Of a stretch of DNA of 64,000 bases, positions 9,408 through 17,702 are shown in pieces. The translations under genes were made by a program, and so were the position numbers. Source of the DNA: Rhizobium rosettiformans W3 (GTDB lineage Bacteria; Pseudomonadota; Alphaproteobacteria; Rhizobiales; Rhizobiaceae); the NCBI RefSeq assembly GCF_004912135.1, contig NZ_STGU01000001.1, positions 1 through 64,000 on the forward strand, written 5' to 3'. The notes under the pieces are model-generated. The model did not search any database. It was given only the letters and a program-made list of their open reading frames with translations, and was not told the origin of the DNA. The number at the start of each line of letters is the position of its first letter. Position 1 is the first letter of the stretch.

Positions 9408-10328
9408 TCAGCGTAGTTTGATGCGCGGATCGATGAGGGGCGAAATCAGGTCGGCAATCAGGTTGCCAAGGACGATGCCGCAGGCCGAGACCAGCGTGAC
9501 GCCCATGATGATGGGTATGTCGACGCGCTGGATGGCCTGCCAGGCCAGCTGGCCGATGCCCGGCCAGCCGAACACGCTCTCGACCACGACGATGCCGGAC
9601 ATGAAGATGCCGATGTCGATGCCAACCATGGCGATGATCGGCAGGATCGCATTGGGCAGAGCGTGATTGAGAATGACCTTGCTGCGCCCGAGGCCCTTGG
9701 CTCGGGCGGTGCGGATGAAATCTGCCCGCAGGACATCGATCATCGATGAGCGCATGATGCGGGAGTACCAGCCGGAGCCGAGAATCCCGAGCGTGATCGC
9801 GGGGAGCACTAGATGGGCGAAGGTGCCGTAGCCGCCGATCGGAAACCAGCCGAGCTTTACGGCGAAGACGAAGAGCAGCAGCAGGGCGACCACGAATTGC
9901 GGGGCAGAGACGGTCAGGAAGCTCGTCAGCATCAGGCCGTTGTCGATCGCCTTGCCGCGATTGAGCGCCGCAATGATGCCGAGCGGCAAGCCGATCAGCA
10001 GTTCGCAGGCGATCGCTGCGACCAGCAGAAGCAGGGTCGCCGGCAGGCGGGAGAAGAGGAGTTCGGCAACCTCGGTCTTCTGCAGGTAGGACCGTCCGAA
10101 GTCGCCCTGGATCAGGTTCCAGAGGTAATTGCCATACTGGACGATGAACGGCTGATCGAGGCCGAGCTGCTGACGGATACTTTCGACCGTCGCGGCCGTT
10201 GCCGAACGGCCCGCGATCTGGCGGACCGGGTCGGCCGGCAGGACGTAGAGCAGCACGAAGGTGATGAAGGACACGCCGAGCAGGATCAGTGCCGATTGGA
10301 CCAGTCGTCTCAAAATGTAACCGGCCAT
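9408..10328 (-). CDS. ABC transporter permease, DppB type
   Basis: The 306-residue inner-membrane protein begins MAGYILRRLVQSALILLGVS, the typical DppB/OppB start, and has about six membrane helices. The EAA loop (DFIRTARAKGLGRSKVILNHALPNAI) contacts the ATPase, and the ending DPRIKLR is family-typical. Its start overlaps the preceding permease stop by one base (TGATG), indicating translational coupling. It pairs with the DppC-type permease and the double ATPase. Confidence 0.93.
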   Translation of the reverse strand: MAGYILRRLVQSALILLGVSFITFVLLYVLPADPVRQIAGRSATAATVESIRQQLGLDQPFIVQYGNYLWNLIQGDFGRSYLQKTEVAELLFSRLPATLLLLVAAIACELLIGLPLGIIAALNRGKAIDNGLMLTSFLTVSAPQFVVALLLLFVFAVKLGWFPIGGYGTFAHLVLPAITLGILGSGWYSRIMRSSMIDVLRADFIRTARAKGLGRSKVILNHALPNAILPIIAMVGIDIGIFMSGIVVVESVFGWPGIGQLAWQAIQRVDIPIIMGVTLVSACGIVLGNLIADLISPLIDPRIKLR

Positions 10329-11227
10329 CAGTCACGCCCCTGTTGTGTCGGGTCGAGGATGTCGCGCAAGGCGTCGCCGACGAGGTTGAAGGCGAGAGCC
10401 AGCAAGAGAATGGCTGCGCCGGGAATGAAGACGAGCCAAGGCGCCGACTGGAAGTATGTCTGGTTTTCGAAGATGATGTTGCCCCAAGACGGCATTGGTG
10501 GTTGTACGCCGATGCCGAGGAAGGACAGGGTTGCCTCCAGCAGCACGGTCGTTGAGATGCCGAGGGTCCCCCAGACGATCAGGGTCGGGACGAGATGCGG
10601 CAGGATGTGCCTGAACAGGATGCGGCCGTGGCCCGCGCCCAGCGTCTTTTCTGCAGCGATATAGTCCCGCTCGGCCAAGGAGGAAGTCTCCGTGAAGATC
10701 ACCCGTGCCGTCTGCACCCAGTTGACGAAGGCGATGACCATCGCAACGATCCAAAGGGAGGGGGAGAAGATGGCGGCAAGGCAGATGGCCAGCAGAAGAG
10801 CGGGAAACGCCATCATAAGGTCGGTGAAGCGCATGAGGACGGCACCAATGATCCCGCGGAAGTAACCTGCGGTGACGCCGACCAGCGTGCCAATCAGCAG
10901 GGCCGCGCCGTTTGCCGCCAGACCGATGATGAGCGACGTCTGTGCGCCGTAGAGAACGCGTGAGAACAGGTCGCGTCCGAGAAGGTCGGTGCCGAACCAG
11001 AAGGTTGCATTGGGCGGCATCGGCGCGCCTTCGATGGTCAGACCGTCGAAGAATTGCTCGTAAGGATCGAAGGGCGCCAGCCATCGGGCAAAGAGTGCGC
11101 CGCCGACACAGATCAGGATGATGATCAGTCCCAGGACCGCCAGCTTGCGCCGGGCGATCTGCTGGAGGACGGAAGGTCCGCTTTCCGACAGGATTATCGG
11201 ATTAGGCGGGGTCGATGTTTCTGACAT
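10328..11227 (-). CDS. ABC transporter permease, DppC type
   Basis: The 299-residue membrane protein has the OppC N-terminal module followed by HLLG-like 'FWFGTDLLGRDLFSRVLYGAQ' and the EAA loop (DYIAAEKTLGAGHGRILFRHILPHL). It ends in NLVGDALRDILDP, usual for DppC. Its start lies inside the 3' end of the AmiR-like gene (26-bp overlap), so transport and regulator are translationally linked. Confidence 0.92.
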   Translation of the reverse strand: MSETSTPPNPIILSESGPSVLQQIARRKLAVLGLIIILICVGGALFARWLAPFDPYEQFFDGLTIEGAPMPPNATFWFGTDLLGRDLFSRVLYGAQTSLIIGLAANGAALLIGTLVGVTAGYFRGIIGAVLMRFTDLMMAFPALLLAICLAAIFSPSLWIVAMVIAFVNWVQTARVIFTETSSLAERDYIAAEKTLGAGHGRILFRHILPHLVPTLIVWGTLGISTTVLLEATLSFLGIGVQPPMPSWGNIIFENQTYFQSAPWLVFIPGAAILLLALAFNLVGDALRDILDPTQQGRD

Positions 11228-11813
11228 CGTCAGTGCCCTTCTCGTTCGAGTAGTTTGCCACGAGCCGTTCGGCGGCCACTTCGATCGTCACACGCCAGGC
11301 CATCGCGGTCTGGCGCAGGAACTCGTAGGCCTCTGCCTCCGTCTTGCCTTTCATGATGAAGATCATCACGGCACGCACGATGGTCTGGCGCGCCGAAAGG
11401 CGCGTCTGCAGATCGGCAATCAGCGCCTCGGATGCCTTGGCGCGGTCGAAATTGCTGCGGGCGACGAGGAGGGCGGCATAGACGCCCTTGTCGCTCATCG
11501 GTTTCAGAAGCTGAGCATGCGCGCCCATCTGCATGGCCCATCGCAGGCGCCCGGGTGCTTCCGAGCCGATCAAGGCGATCATGGGCATGGGGGATTGACC
11601 CGCCGCCCAGGGAAACTGTTCGTCGTGCCCCATGTCGGCATCGTAGAAGATGAAGTCGGCCTCGATCGTTTCGGCCGGCAGCTCCGGCCAGGCTTCGTGC
11701 ACGTCCAGCCCGATGACGCCGAGCTGGCGGACGAGGCCTTGCACGGAGGGGTGGGGCCTGTGCAGGACCCAGGCCGTTGCTCCGCCAAGATTTTCCGTCC
11801 TGATCCGTGTCAT
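11202..11813 (-). CDS. ANTAR-domain antiterminator, AmiR-like
   Basis: The 203-residue protein matches AmiR in size and layout: a divergent receiver-like domain (about residues 10-130) without a clear phospho-acceptor pattern, a connecting helix, then an ANTAR RNA-binding domain (about 140-195: LQTRLSARQTIVRAVMIFIM.GKTEAEAYEFLRQTAM). AmiR-type proteins bind leader RNA hairpins and prevent termination; AmiC holds AmiR inactive until it binds an amide. The gene overlaps the amiC-like stop by 4 bp and the next permease by 26 bp. A terminator hairpin in the operon leader (12901-12946) fits this role. Confidence 0.87.
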   Translation of the reverse strand: MTRIRTENLGGATAWVLHRPHPSVQGLVRQLGVIGLDVHEAWPELPAETIEADFIFYDADMGHDEQFPWAAGQSPMPMIALIGSEAPGRLRWAMQMGAHAQLLKPMSDKGVYAALLVARSNFDRAKASEALIADLQTRLSARQTIVRAVMIFIMKGKTEAEAYEFLRQTAMAWRVTIEVAAERLVANYSNEKGTDDVRNIDPA

Positions 11814-12886
11814 GAAACCACCTGCAGGCGCGATCCCGGTCGCGCCGGCTGCGACCGTTGCGTGAGATAGGGATCGGCGCGCATTTCCGGCAATGTCTTG
11901 ATCTGGTGGAAACGGCGGTCCTTCAGTTGAGCTATGATCGTCGGCTGGCTTGCATGCAGGTGTACCGGGTCGAGCCGTGTCTTGCGGCGACCGCGGACGG
12001 CGGAGTGCAGCAGTTCGGCCAGAGAAAGCTCCTCGGCGCCCGGCCGGCCATTCAGCAACCAGGCGAGCTCATGCACCGACTGGCGGGCCATCTCTTGGAA
12101 CGAGCCGCCGAGGCCGCCATCCGGCTCGAACCAGGGGCCTGCAGAGATCAGCCCGTCGGCCGCGTCGCCGGCTGCATCGATCTCGCATTCGGTGAAGTTG
12201 CAGGAGAGGACGGTCATGCCTTCTGTGGCTCCCAGTTCCTGCTTCAGCTGCGCCAAACGCTCGAGAAACGCATAGGCGCTGTCGCCCACAAGCGAGTTCA
12301 GGATGAAGCTCGGCCTCAAGGTCCTGATATCGTTGATGATGTGATCGAGTTCGGTATCGCCCAGCGGCAGATAGCGATCTGCAAGAACCTGTCCGCCCGC
12401 GGCGGTGATCTTCTCGCGCGCGATCTGCGCCATCTCCCAGCCCCAGATATAGTTGGAGCCGATGAGGTAAGCGCGCGAGCCCAGTGCCGGGAGTGCCCAG
12501 TCGAGCAGGGGCAGGAGATGCTGGTTGGGGCAGGAGTGCATGTAGGCGACGCGTTCCGACGCTTCGAACCCCTCATAGGGCACCGGATACCACAAAACCC
12601 CGTCGAAGCGCTCGAGCTCGGGGATGACTTCCTTGCGGCTTGCCGAGGTGATGCAGCCGAAGATGTGCCGAGCCTGGGAGCCTCGCAGAATTTCCCGGCA
12701 GAGCGGCGCGTAGCGGTCAAGGCGACCATCGGGATCCCGTTCGACGACGTGGAACGACAAGTCGAGATCCGGGTCGGCATTGACCTCTGCCACACCTGTC
12801 AGCACGCCATTGCGGCTCGCGCCTGCAAGTGCCGCATACATGCCGCCCCGGGAGAGCAGTAGGCCGATGTTGATGATCCGCTTCAT
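11810..12886 (-). CDS. AmiC-like amide-sensing binding protein
   Basis: The 358-residue protein has the fold pattern of type I periplasmic-binding proteins of the urea/short-chain amide group: IGLLLSRGGMYAALAGASRNG at the start, then YLIGSNYIWGWEMAQIAREK and LPLGDTELDHIINDI, which are diagnostic of AmiC/UrtA relatives. It has no signal peptide, so it should be cytoplasmic and act as a sensor that restrains AmiR, not as a transport protein. The start at 12886 is preceded by GGAG. It is the first gene of the amide operon and follows the leader terminator by 14 bp. Confidence 0.85.
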   Translation of the reverse strand: MKRIINIGLLLSRGGMYAALAGASRNGVLTGVAEVNADPDLDLSFHVVERDPDGRLDRYAPLCREILRGSQARHIFGCITSASRKEVIPELERFDGVLWYPVPYEGFEASERVAYMHSCPNQHLLPLLDWALPALGSRAYLIGSNYIWGWEMAQIAREKITAAGGQVLADRYLPLGDTELDHIINDIRTLRPSFILNSLVGDSAYAFLERLAQLKQELGATEGMTVLSCNFTECEIDAAGDAADGLISAGPWFEPDGGLGGSFQEMARQSVHELAWLLNGRPGAEELSLAELLHSAVRGRRKTRLDPVHLHASQPTIIAQLKDRRFHQIKTLPEMRADPYLTQRSQPARPGSRLQVVS

Positions 12887-12900
12887 GGAAGCTCCAATGC

Positions 12901-12946
12901 AAAAGCCCCGCACGATGCGCGCCGGAAGACGCGATCAGAACGGGGC
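12901..12946 (-). terminator. Leader terminator of the amide operon, candidate ANTAR target
   Basis: In the minus direction GCCCCG (12946-12941) pairs with CGGGGC (12910-12905), with an inner GAT.CGCG/CGCG.ATC stem, and TTTT follows at 12904-12901. It is placed 14 bases before the first start codon, where an intrinsic terminator would block the whole operon unless read through. In Pseudomonas AmiR overcomes just such a leader terminator. That AmiR acts here is inference. Confidence 0.7.
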
Positions 12947-12964
12947 CCAAATGCCAGATATTTC

Positions 12965-12990
12965 GCACAGCCTACCCATGAAGCCTGTGC
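12965..12990 (-). promoter_or_regulatory. Leader stem-loop upstream of the terminator
   Basis: GCACAG and CTGTGC form a 6-bp stem, continued after a G-G mismatch by two more pairs closing an 8-base loop (TCATGGGT on the transcript). Its place before the terminator fits the first hairpin of an ANTAR-responsive leader, but the loop is not the standard hexaloop with A at position 1 and G at position 4. Confidence 0.4.
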
Positions 12991-13247
12991 TTGTGAAGTT
13001 TAATTGCGTGATGAACCCATAAATTTATGAAATCAGTCTTCTGCGTCTGCTTGTTGCGCAAGATTTGTGCATTCGTTGCTTAAGCGGAGTGCAGGGTGAC
13101 TTGAAGCGTGCATCTCCAGGGTTGCTCTCTGTAGCGAGGAGGGGCCCATCTTCGCATTTCAACCTTCATGCAGGAGATCGAACGCCTGAAAACTATCGGC
13201 GCGCGGTCCCCGTTATCGCCTGAGATTTCCCATCACGCAAATCGAAT

Positions 13248-13282
13248 AATGATAAATCATTGCGTGTATGTAATTTATCATT
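13248..13282. promoter_or_regulatory. Long AT-rich inverted repeat, probable operator
   Basis: AATGATAAAT (13248-13257) is repeated inverted as ATTTATCATT (13273-13282) with a 15-base spacer, 44 bp upstream of the start of the next transporter operon. The left arm and its neighbours read TGATAAATCATT, itself nearly palindromic. The operon ends in a FadR-type regulator gene, which may bind here; a Fur-like site is an alternative. Confidence 0.5.
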
Positions 13283-13325
13283 ATAAATAGTCTTCTGAGA
13301 TATGCCAAATCGAAAGGACTTTCCC

Positions 13326-14891
13326 ATGAAGAGGCTGTTCCGGAATGCCCTCGCGGCTGTCGGGCTCGTTTCACTCCTTGCAGGCGCGGGACAGGTTGCG
13401 GCGCAAACGCCGCCTAATGTGCTTGTCGTCGGGCAGATCGCCGAACCCAAGTCGCTCGATCCCCATACGGTCACGGCGACCAACGACTTCCGGATCCTCG
13501 TCAACATCTATGACGGTTTGGTGCGGTTCAAGGATGGCACGCTTGAGGTTGAGCCGGCTCTGGCGGAAAGCTGGGACATCTCCGAAGACGGGAAGACCTA
13601 CACATTCAAGCTGCGCGAGGGCGTGAAATTCCACGAGGGCTCGGACTTCAACGCCGAGGCCGTGAAGTTCAATTTCGACCGCATGCTGAAGGAAGATCAT
13701 CCCTTCTACGACACGGGTCCTTTCCCGCTGTCGTTCAACTTCGCGTCGGTGGACTCCGTCAACGTGATTGATCCGCTCACGGTCGAATTCAAGCTGAAGG
13801 AGGCGTTTGCCCCGTTTCTCTCGAACCTTGCCTATCCAACGGGTCTGATCGTGTCTCCGGCCTCGGTCGAGCAGCATGGCAAGGACTATGGGCGCAATCC
13901 CTCGGGCACCGGCCCGTTCAAGTTCGTTGAGTGGCAGTCGAACCAGCGGGTCGTGATCGAGGCGAACCCGGACTATTGGGGCGGGGCCGCCGGTCTTGAG
14001 GCCGTCGTGTTTCGTCCGATCACCGATGCCAATACGCGCGTGGCGGAAATGATGGCCGGCGGGATCGACGTGATGGTCGAGGTGCCGCCGGACAATCTGG
14101 CCACCTTCAAGCAGGATGCCGCATTTAGCGTTGCCGAACAGGCGGGCCCGCATGTCTGGTTCGGTATTCTCAACACCAAGAGTGGTCCCTTCGCCGACAA
14201 GCGTGTTCGCCAGGCCGCCAACTACGCCGTCAATAAGCAGACCCTTGTCGACAATGTACTGCAGGGCACCGCGACCGTTGCGGCCGGTCCCATTCCGCCG
14301 GCCTTCAACTGGGTCGAAAGCTCCGTCTCTCCCTATGCCCATGATCCTGAAAAGGCCAAGGCACTGCTGGCCGAAGCAGGCGTCGAGAAGCCAGAGGTCA
14401 CCTTCTACGTGACCGAGGGTGGCTCGGGCATGCTCGACCCGGTGACTATGGGGGCGGCGATCCAGGCTGATCTCCAGGCTGTCGGCTTCGACGTGAAGAT
14501 CGAGACCTACGAGTGGAATACCTTCCTTGGTCGGGTCAATCAGGGTCTCGACGGACAGGCCGACATAGCCGAGATGGCCTGGATGACCAATGATCCCGAC
14601 ACCGTGCCGTATCTGACGCTGCGCAGCGACGCGATGCCGGACCAGGGCGGTTTCAACTCGGGCTACTATTCGAACCCCGAGGTCGATGCTTTGCTGGAGA
14701 AAGCCCGCACCTCCACGGATCAGGCGGAACGCGGCAAGCTTTACGCCCAGGTTCAGGAGATCGTCCATGACGATGCTCCCTGGCTCTTCGTTGCCAACTG
14801 GAAGCAGAATGCGGTGACGACTGCGGCGGTCCAGGGCTTCAAGCTGCAGCCGTCCTTCCTCCTCAACCTGCATGGCGTGACCAAGCAGTAA
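13326..14891 (+). CDS. Dipeptide/oligopeptide-type ABC substrate-binding protein (SBP family 5)
   Basis: A 521-residue exported protein with signal peptide MKRLFRNALAAVGLVSLLAG...AAQ and family 5 hallmarks: IAEPKSLDPHTVTATND, GKTYTFKLREGVKFHEG, PSGTGPFKFVEW. It starts at 13326 behind AAAGGA; the in-frame ATG eight codons upstream would put charged residues before the signal peptide. It is the first gene of a five-gene operon for a second Dpp/Opp-type importer. Ligand unknown; the family also carries glutathione, nickel and opines. Confidence 0.93.
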   Translation: MKRLFRNALAAVGLVSLLAGAGQVAAQTPPNVLVVGQIAEPKSLDPHTVTATNDFRILVNIYDGLVRFKDGTLEVEPALAESWDISEDGKTYTFKLREGVKFHEGSDFNAEAVKFNFDRMLKEDHPFYDTGPFPLSFNFASVDSVNVIDPLTVEFKLKEAFAPFLSNLAYPTGLIVSPASVEQHGKDYGRNPSGTGPFKFVEWQSNQRVVIEANPDYWGGAAGLEAVVFRPITDANTRVAEMMAGGIDVMVEVPPDNLATFKQDAAFSVAEQAGPHVWFGILNTKSGPFADKRVRQAANYAVNKQTLVDNVLQGTATVAAGPIPPAFNWVESSVSPYAHDPEKAKALLAEAGVEKPEVTFYVTEGGSGMLDPVTMGAAIQADLQAVGFDVKIETYEWNTFLGRVNQGLDGQADIAEMAWMTNDPDTVPYLTLRSDAMPDQGGFNSGYYSNPEVDALLEKARTSTDQAERGKLYAQVQEIVHDDAPWLFVANWKQNAVTTAAVQGFKLQPSFLLNLHGVTKQ

Positions 14892-14958
14892 TCCTCCTAG
14901 TGCCGGTGCAGATGATCCAAGGTCGTCTGCGCCAGCCAAATACCTTTCGGAGGTGAAT

Positions 14959-15906
14959 GTGACGGGGTATATTCTCAAACGCCTGGCAGCACTCGTGCCC
15001 GTGCTCTTCGGGCTCTCCATCATCGTGTTTCTGGTGATGGCGCTGATCCCCGGCGATACGGCGACAGCCATTCTTGGCGCCTATGCGACGCCGGACAATG
15101 CCGAGCGCATCAACCGGGAGCTCGGGCTCGACAAGCCGCTGGTCCAGCAATACCTGATCTGGATGAGCAATGTCCTGCAGGGTGACTTCGGCAGGTCCTA
15201 TGCCTTGAACCGTCCCGTGCTGGACGAAGTGCTCGACCGCTTCGGGGCGACATTGGTTCTCGCCGGTGTCGCACTCGTCCTCTGCACGGTCATCGGCCTC
15301 ATTGCCGGTGTCGTCTCCGCTGTCAGGCAGTTCGGCTGGGCGGATCGGGCAATCACCTTCTTCGTGCTCGCTGGCATCTCAATGCCCTCCTTCTGGCTCG
15401 GGCTCCTGCTGATCTACCTCTTTGCCGTCCATTGGCGCATGCTGCCTGCCTCCGGCATGTATGCTGTCTATGGTGGTGGCGACCTTCAGGATCTTCTCCT
15501 GCATCTCATTCTTCCTGCCGTGACGCTTGCCGTCGTTGCTGCCGGGGTCATCGCGCGACTGACACGGGCCGCCATGCTGGAGGTTCTTCGGCAGGACTAT
15601 GTGCGCACGGCCCGCGCCAAGGGCCTCGCCGAACGGCGGGTGATCTATGGCCATGCCTTCCGGGCTGCTCTGGTCAGCATCATCCCTGTTATCGGCATCC
15701 AATCCGGCTTCGTGCTCGGGGGCGCCGTCTACATCGAGACGGTGTTCCAGTGGCCCGGAATCGGCGCCATGCTGGTCAAGGCAATCGCCAGCCGTGACAT
15801 CCTGCTCGTCCAAGGCGGCGTCCTCGTGGTCGCGACAAGCTACGTGCTCTTCAACCTCGTGGCCGATGTGCTGCAATCCATGCTCGACCCAAGGATACGC
15901 ACGTGA
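14959..15906 (+). CDS. ABC transporter permease, DppB type
   Basis: The 315-residue membrane protein begins TGYILKRLAALVPVLFGLS, as DppB/GsiC proteins do, and contains the EAA loop (DYVRTARAKGLAERRVIYGHAF) and the DPRIRT ending. I chose the GTG at 14959 because GGAGG (14949-14953) lies five bases before it; the GTG at 14953 overlaps the ribosome-binding site itself. Its stop overlaps the start of the fused permease-ATPase gene by 4 bp (GTGA). Confidence 0.91.
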   Translation: MTGYILKRLAALVPVLFGLSIIVFLVMALIPGDTATAILGAYATPDNAERINRELGLDKPLVQQYLIWMSNVLQGDFGRSYALNRPVLDEVLDRFGATLVLAGVALVLCTVIGLIAGVVSAVRQFGWADRAITFFVLAGISMPSFWLGLLLIYLFAVHWRMLPASGMYAVYGGGDLQDLLLHLILPAVTLAVVAAGVIARLTRAAMLEVLRQDYVRTARAKGLAERRVIYGHAFRAALVSIIPVIGIQSGFVLGGAVYIETVFQWPGIGAMLVKAIASRDILLVQGGVLVVATSYVLFNLVADVLQSMLDPRIRT

Positions 15907-17702
15907 CTCCAGTTTCAGAGACATCCGCGCCTTCCGCCGCTTCCGGTCGGATCACCTCCTGGCGCCTTCTTCTCAACAATCGCTTAGCGGCAGCAGGTCT
16001 CCTGCTGATCGGTCTGATCGCCGTTCTGATCCTGCTCGTCCCGGTCCTGCCCTTGCCGGACCCTGATGCCACTGCGCCGGCGGACAGACTGAAGCCGGTC
16101 TTCAGTGCCGGCCATCTGTTGGGCACGGACCAGCTTGGACGCGACATCTTGAGCCGGCTCCTCTGGGGGACGCGCCTCTCAGTGACGGTCGGCTTCACGG
16201 CGACGCTCATCGCGGCGCTTCTCGGGTCCGCCATCGGCATCGTCGCCGGCTATGTCGGCGGGCGCACCGACAATGCCATCATGCGCGGCATCGATATGTT
16301 GATGGCATTTCCATACATCCTGCTTGCGCTGGCGATCGTCGCCGCTTTGGGTCCGGGCCTGATGAACGCGCTTTATGCGATCGCCATCGTCAACATCCCC
16401 TTCTTTGCACGTAACGTGCGCGGCGTGACGCTCGGCTACGCCCATCGGGAATTCGTCGACGCGGCGCGCCTCTCCGGCAAGGGGCACCTTTCTGTGATGT
16501 TCACCGAGGTGCTGCCGAATGTTGCGCCCGTCATCGTCATCACCATGTCGACAACGGCCGGCTGGATGATCCTGGAGACGGCGGGCTTGAGCTTTCTCGG
16601 CCTCGGCGCACAGCCGCCGCAGGCCGATCTCGGGTCGATGCTGGGCGAGGGCAGGGCGCAGCTCTTCACCGCACCGCATGTCTCGATCGTGCCTGGCGTG
16701 ATGATTTTCCTCATCGTCATCAGCCTGAACGTGCTGGGCGACGGCATTCGCGACATCCTCGATCCGCGGCTCCGTTCCGGCGCGCTCGCGCGTCCCGGAC
16801 CCGTGACGGAAGTCGCAGCCGATCGCTCGATCCCGGCTCGCTCGCAGAGCGATGCGGTCGTTTGCATCGAAGGCTTGGAGACAGTTTTCCGCAACGGTTC
16901 TGAGATCTCTCCTGCCGTGAACGGGGTCTCTCTCCATGTGAAGCGAGGCGAGTGTCTCGGTCTGATCGGCGAGAGCGGATCTGGCAAGAGTGTCACGGCT
17001 CTGTCCGTCATGGGACTGGTCGCCTCGCCACCCGGCGTCATTCGCAACGGGGCGATCTATGTCGGTGACGAAGACGTTCTTTCGATCCCGCAAACACGGT
17101 TGATCTCCCTGCGCGGCAGCCGCGTTGCCTATGTCTTCCAGGATCCGCTGACAACTCTGCATCCGATGTATCCCGTGGGGCGGCAGGTCGAAGAGGCGAT
17201 TGCTGCGCACCAGTCGCTCGGGGCGTCCGAACGCCGCGAGAAGGCGATCGCGCTCCTGGAGAAGGTGGGAATACCTGATCCAAGGGAACGGGCGAAGCAT
17301 TATCCGCACCAGCTGTCCGGCGGTCAGCGGCAGCGCATCGGGATCGCCATGGCACTCGCCAACGATCCTGATGTCATCATCGCAGATGAACCGACCACCG
17401 CGCTCGACGTCACCGTTCAGGCGCGGATTCTCGAGCTCCTGCGGGATCTGCAACGCGAACGCGGCATGGCCCTTCTCTTTATCACCCATGACTTTGGTGT
17501 GGTCTCGGAGATCTGCGACCGCGTGGCGGTCATGAAGGATGGCGAAATCGTCGAGACGGGGGAGACACGCGCGGTGCTCGCCAACCCTCAGCACGATTAC
17601 ACCAAGCGCCTGATCGCCTGCGTACCCGAGCTTGGCACAGGCGTGGCATTTCTCGACCGGGTCGCCAAGATCTTTCCTCGACAGAAAACGGAGGTGTCAT
17701 GA
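15903..17702 (+). CDS. Fused ABC permease (DppC) and ATPase (DppD)
   Basis: This 599-residue protein joins two parts usually made separately. Residues about 1-295 are a DppC permease (HLLGTDQLGRDILSRLLWGT, EAA loop EFVDAARLSGKGHLSVMFTE, ending GDGIRDILDPRL). After a short alanine/arginine-rich linker, residues about 320-590 are a full ATPase ([31 protein letters not shown]). No internal ribosome-binding site or stop separates them. It starts with GTG inside the upstream stop. The domain order places the ATPase in the cytoplasm after the last helix, as topology needs. Confidence 0.92.
   Translation: MTPVSETSAPSAASGRITSWRLLLNNRLAAAGLLLIGLIAVLILLVPVLPLPDPDATAPADRLKPVFSAGHLLGTDQLGRDILSRLLWGTRLSVTVGFTATLIAALLGSAIGIVAGYVGGRTDNAIMRGIDMLMAFPYILLALAIVAALGPGLMNALYAIAIVNIPFFARNVRGVTLGYAHREFVDAARLSGKGHLSVMFTEVLPNVAPVIVITMSTTAGWMILETAGLSFLGLGAQPPQADLGSMLGEGRAQLFTAPHVSIVPGVMIFLIVISLNVLGDGIRDILDPRLRSGALARPGPVTEVAADRSIPARSQSDAVVCIEGLETVFRNGSEISPAVNGVSLHVKRGECLGLIGESGSGKSVTALSVMGLVASPPGVIRNGAIYVGDEDVLSIPQTRLISLRGSRVAYVFQDPLTTLHPMYPVGRQVEEAIAAHQSLGASERREKAIALLEKVGIPDPRERAKHYPHQLSGGQRQRIGIAMALANDPDVIIADEPTTALDVTVQARILELLRDLQRERGMALLFITHDFGVVSEICDRVAVMKDGEIVETGETRAVLANPQHDYTKRLIACVPELGTGVAFLDRVAKIFPRQKTEVS

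Larger units (their letters stand above)
12887..13325. promoter_or_regulatory. Divergent control region between two transporter operons
   Basis: This 439-bp gap separates two divergent operons. On the amide-operon side it holds a terminator hairpin (12901-12946) and a second dyad (12965-12990). On the other side it holds an AT-rich long inverted repeat (13248-13282) and the ribosome-binding site of the next gene (AAAGGA). I saw no gene between about 12991 and 13247. Confidence 0.7.

Noticed and set aside
9382..10335. Upstream extension of the SBP frame over the DppB gene, suggesting a fusion protein
   Set aside because: The extension is out-of-frame reading of the permease gene; the SBP has its own signal peptide and start at 9381.
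12891..13080. Canonical ANTAR hexaloop pair in the amide leader
   Set aside because: I looked for two stems with A1/G4 hexaloops; only an eight-base loop and the terminator loop were found, so I list the hairpins without claiming the motif.
13248..13261. Fur box
   Set aside because: The resemblance to TGATAATCATT-type sites is partial, and local AT-rich repeats near promoters can give it by chance; listed only as an operator candidate.
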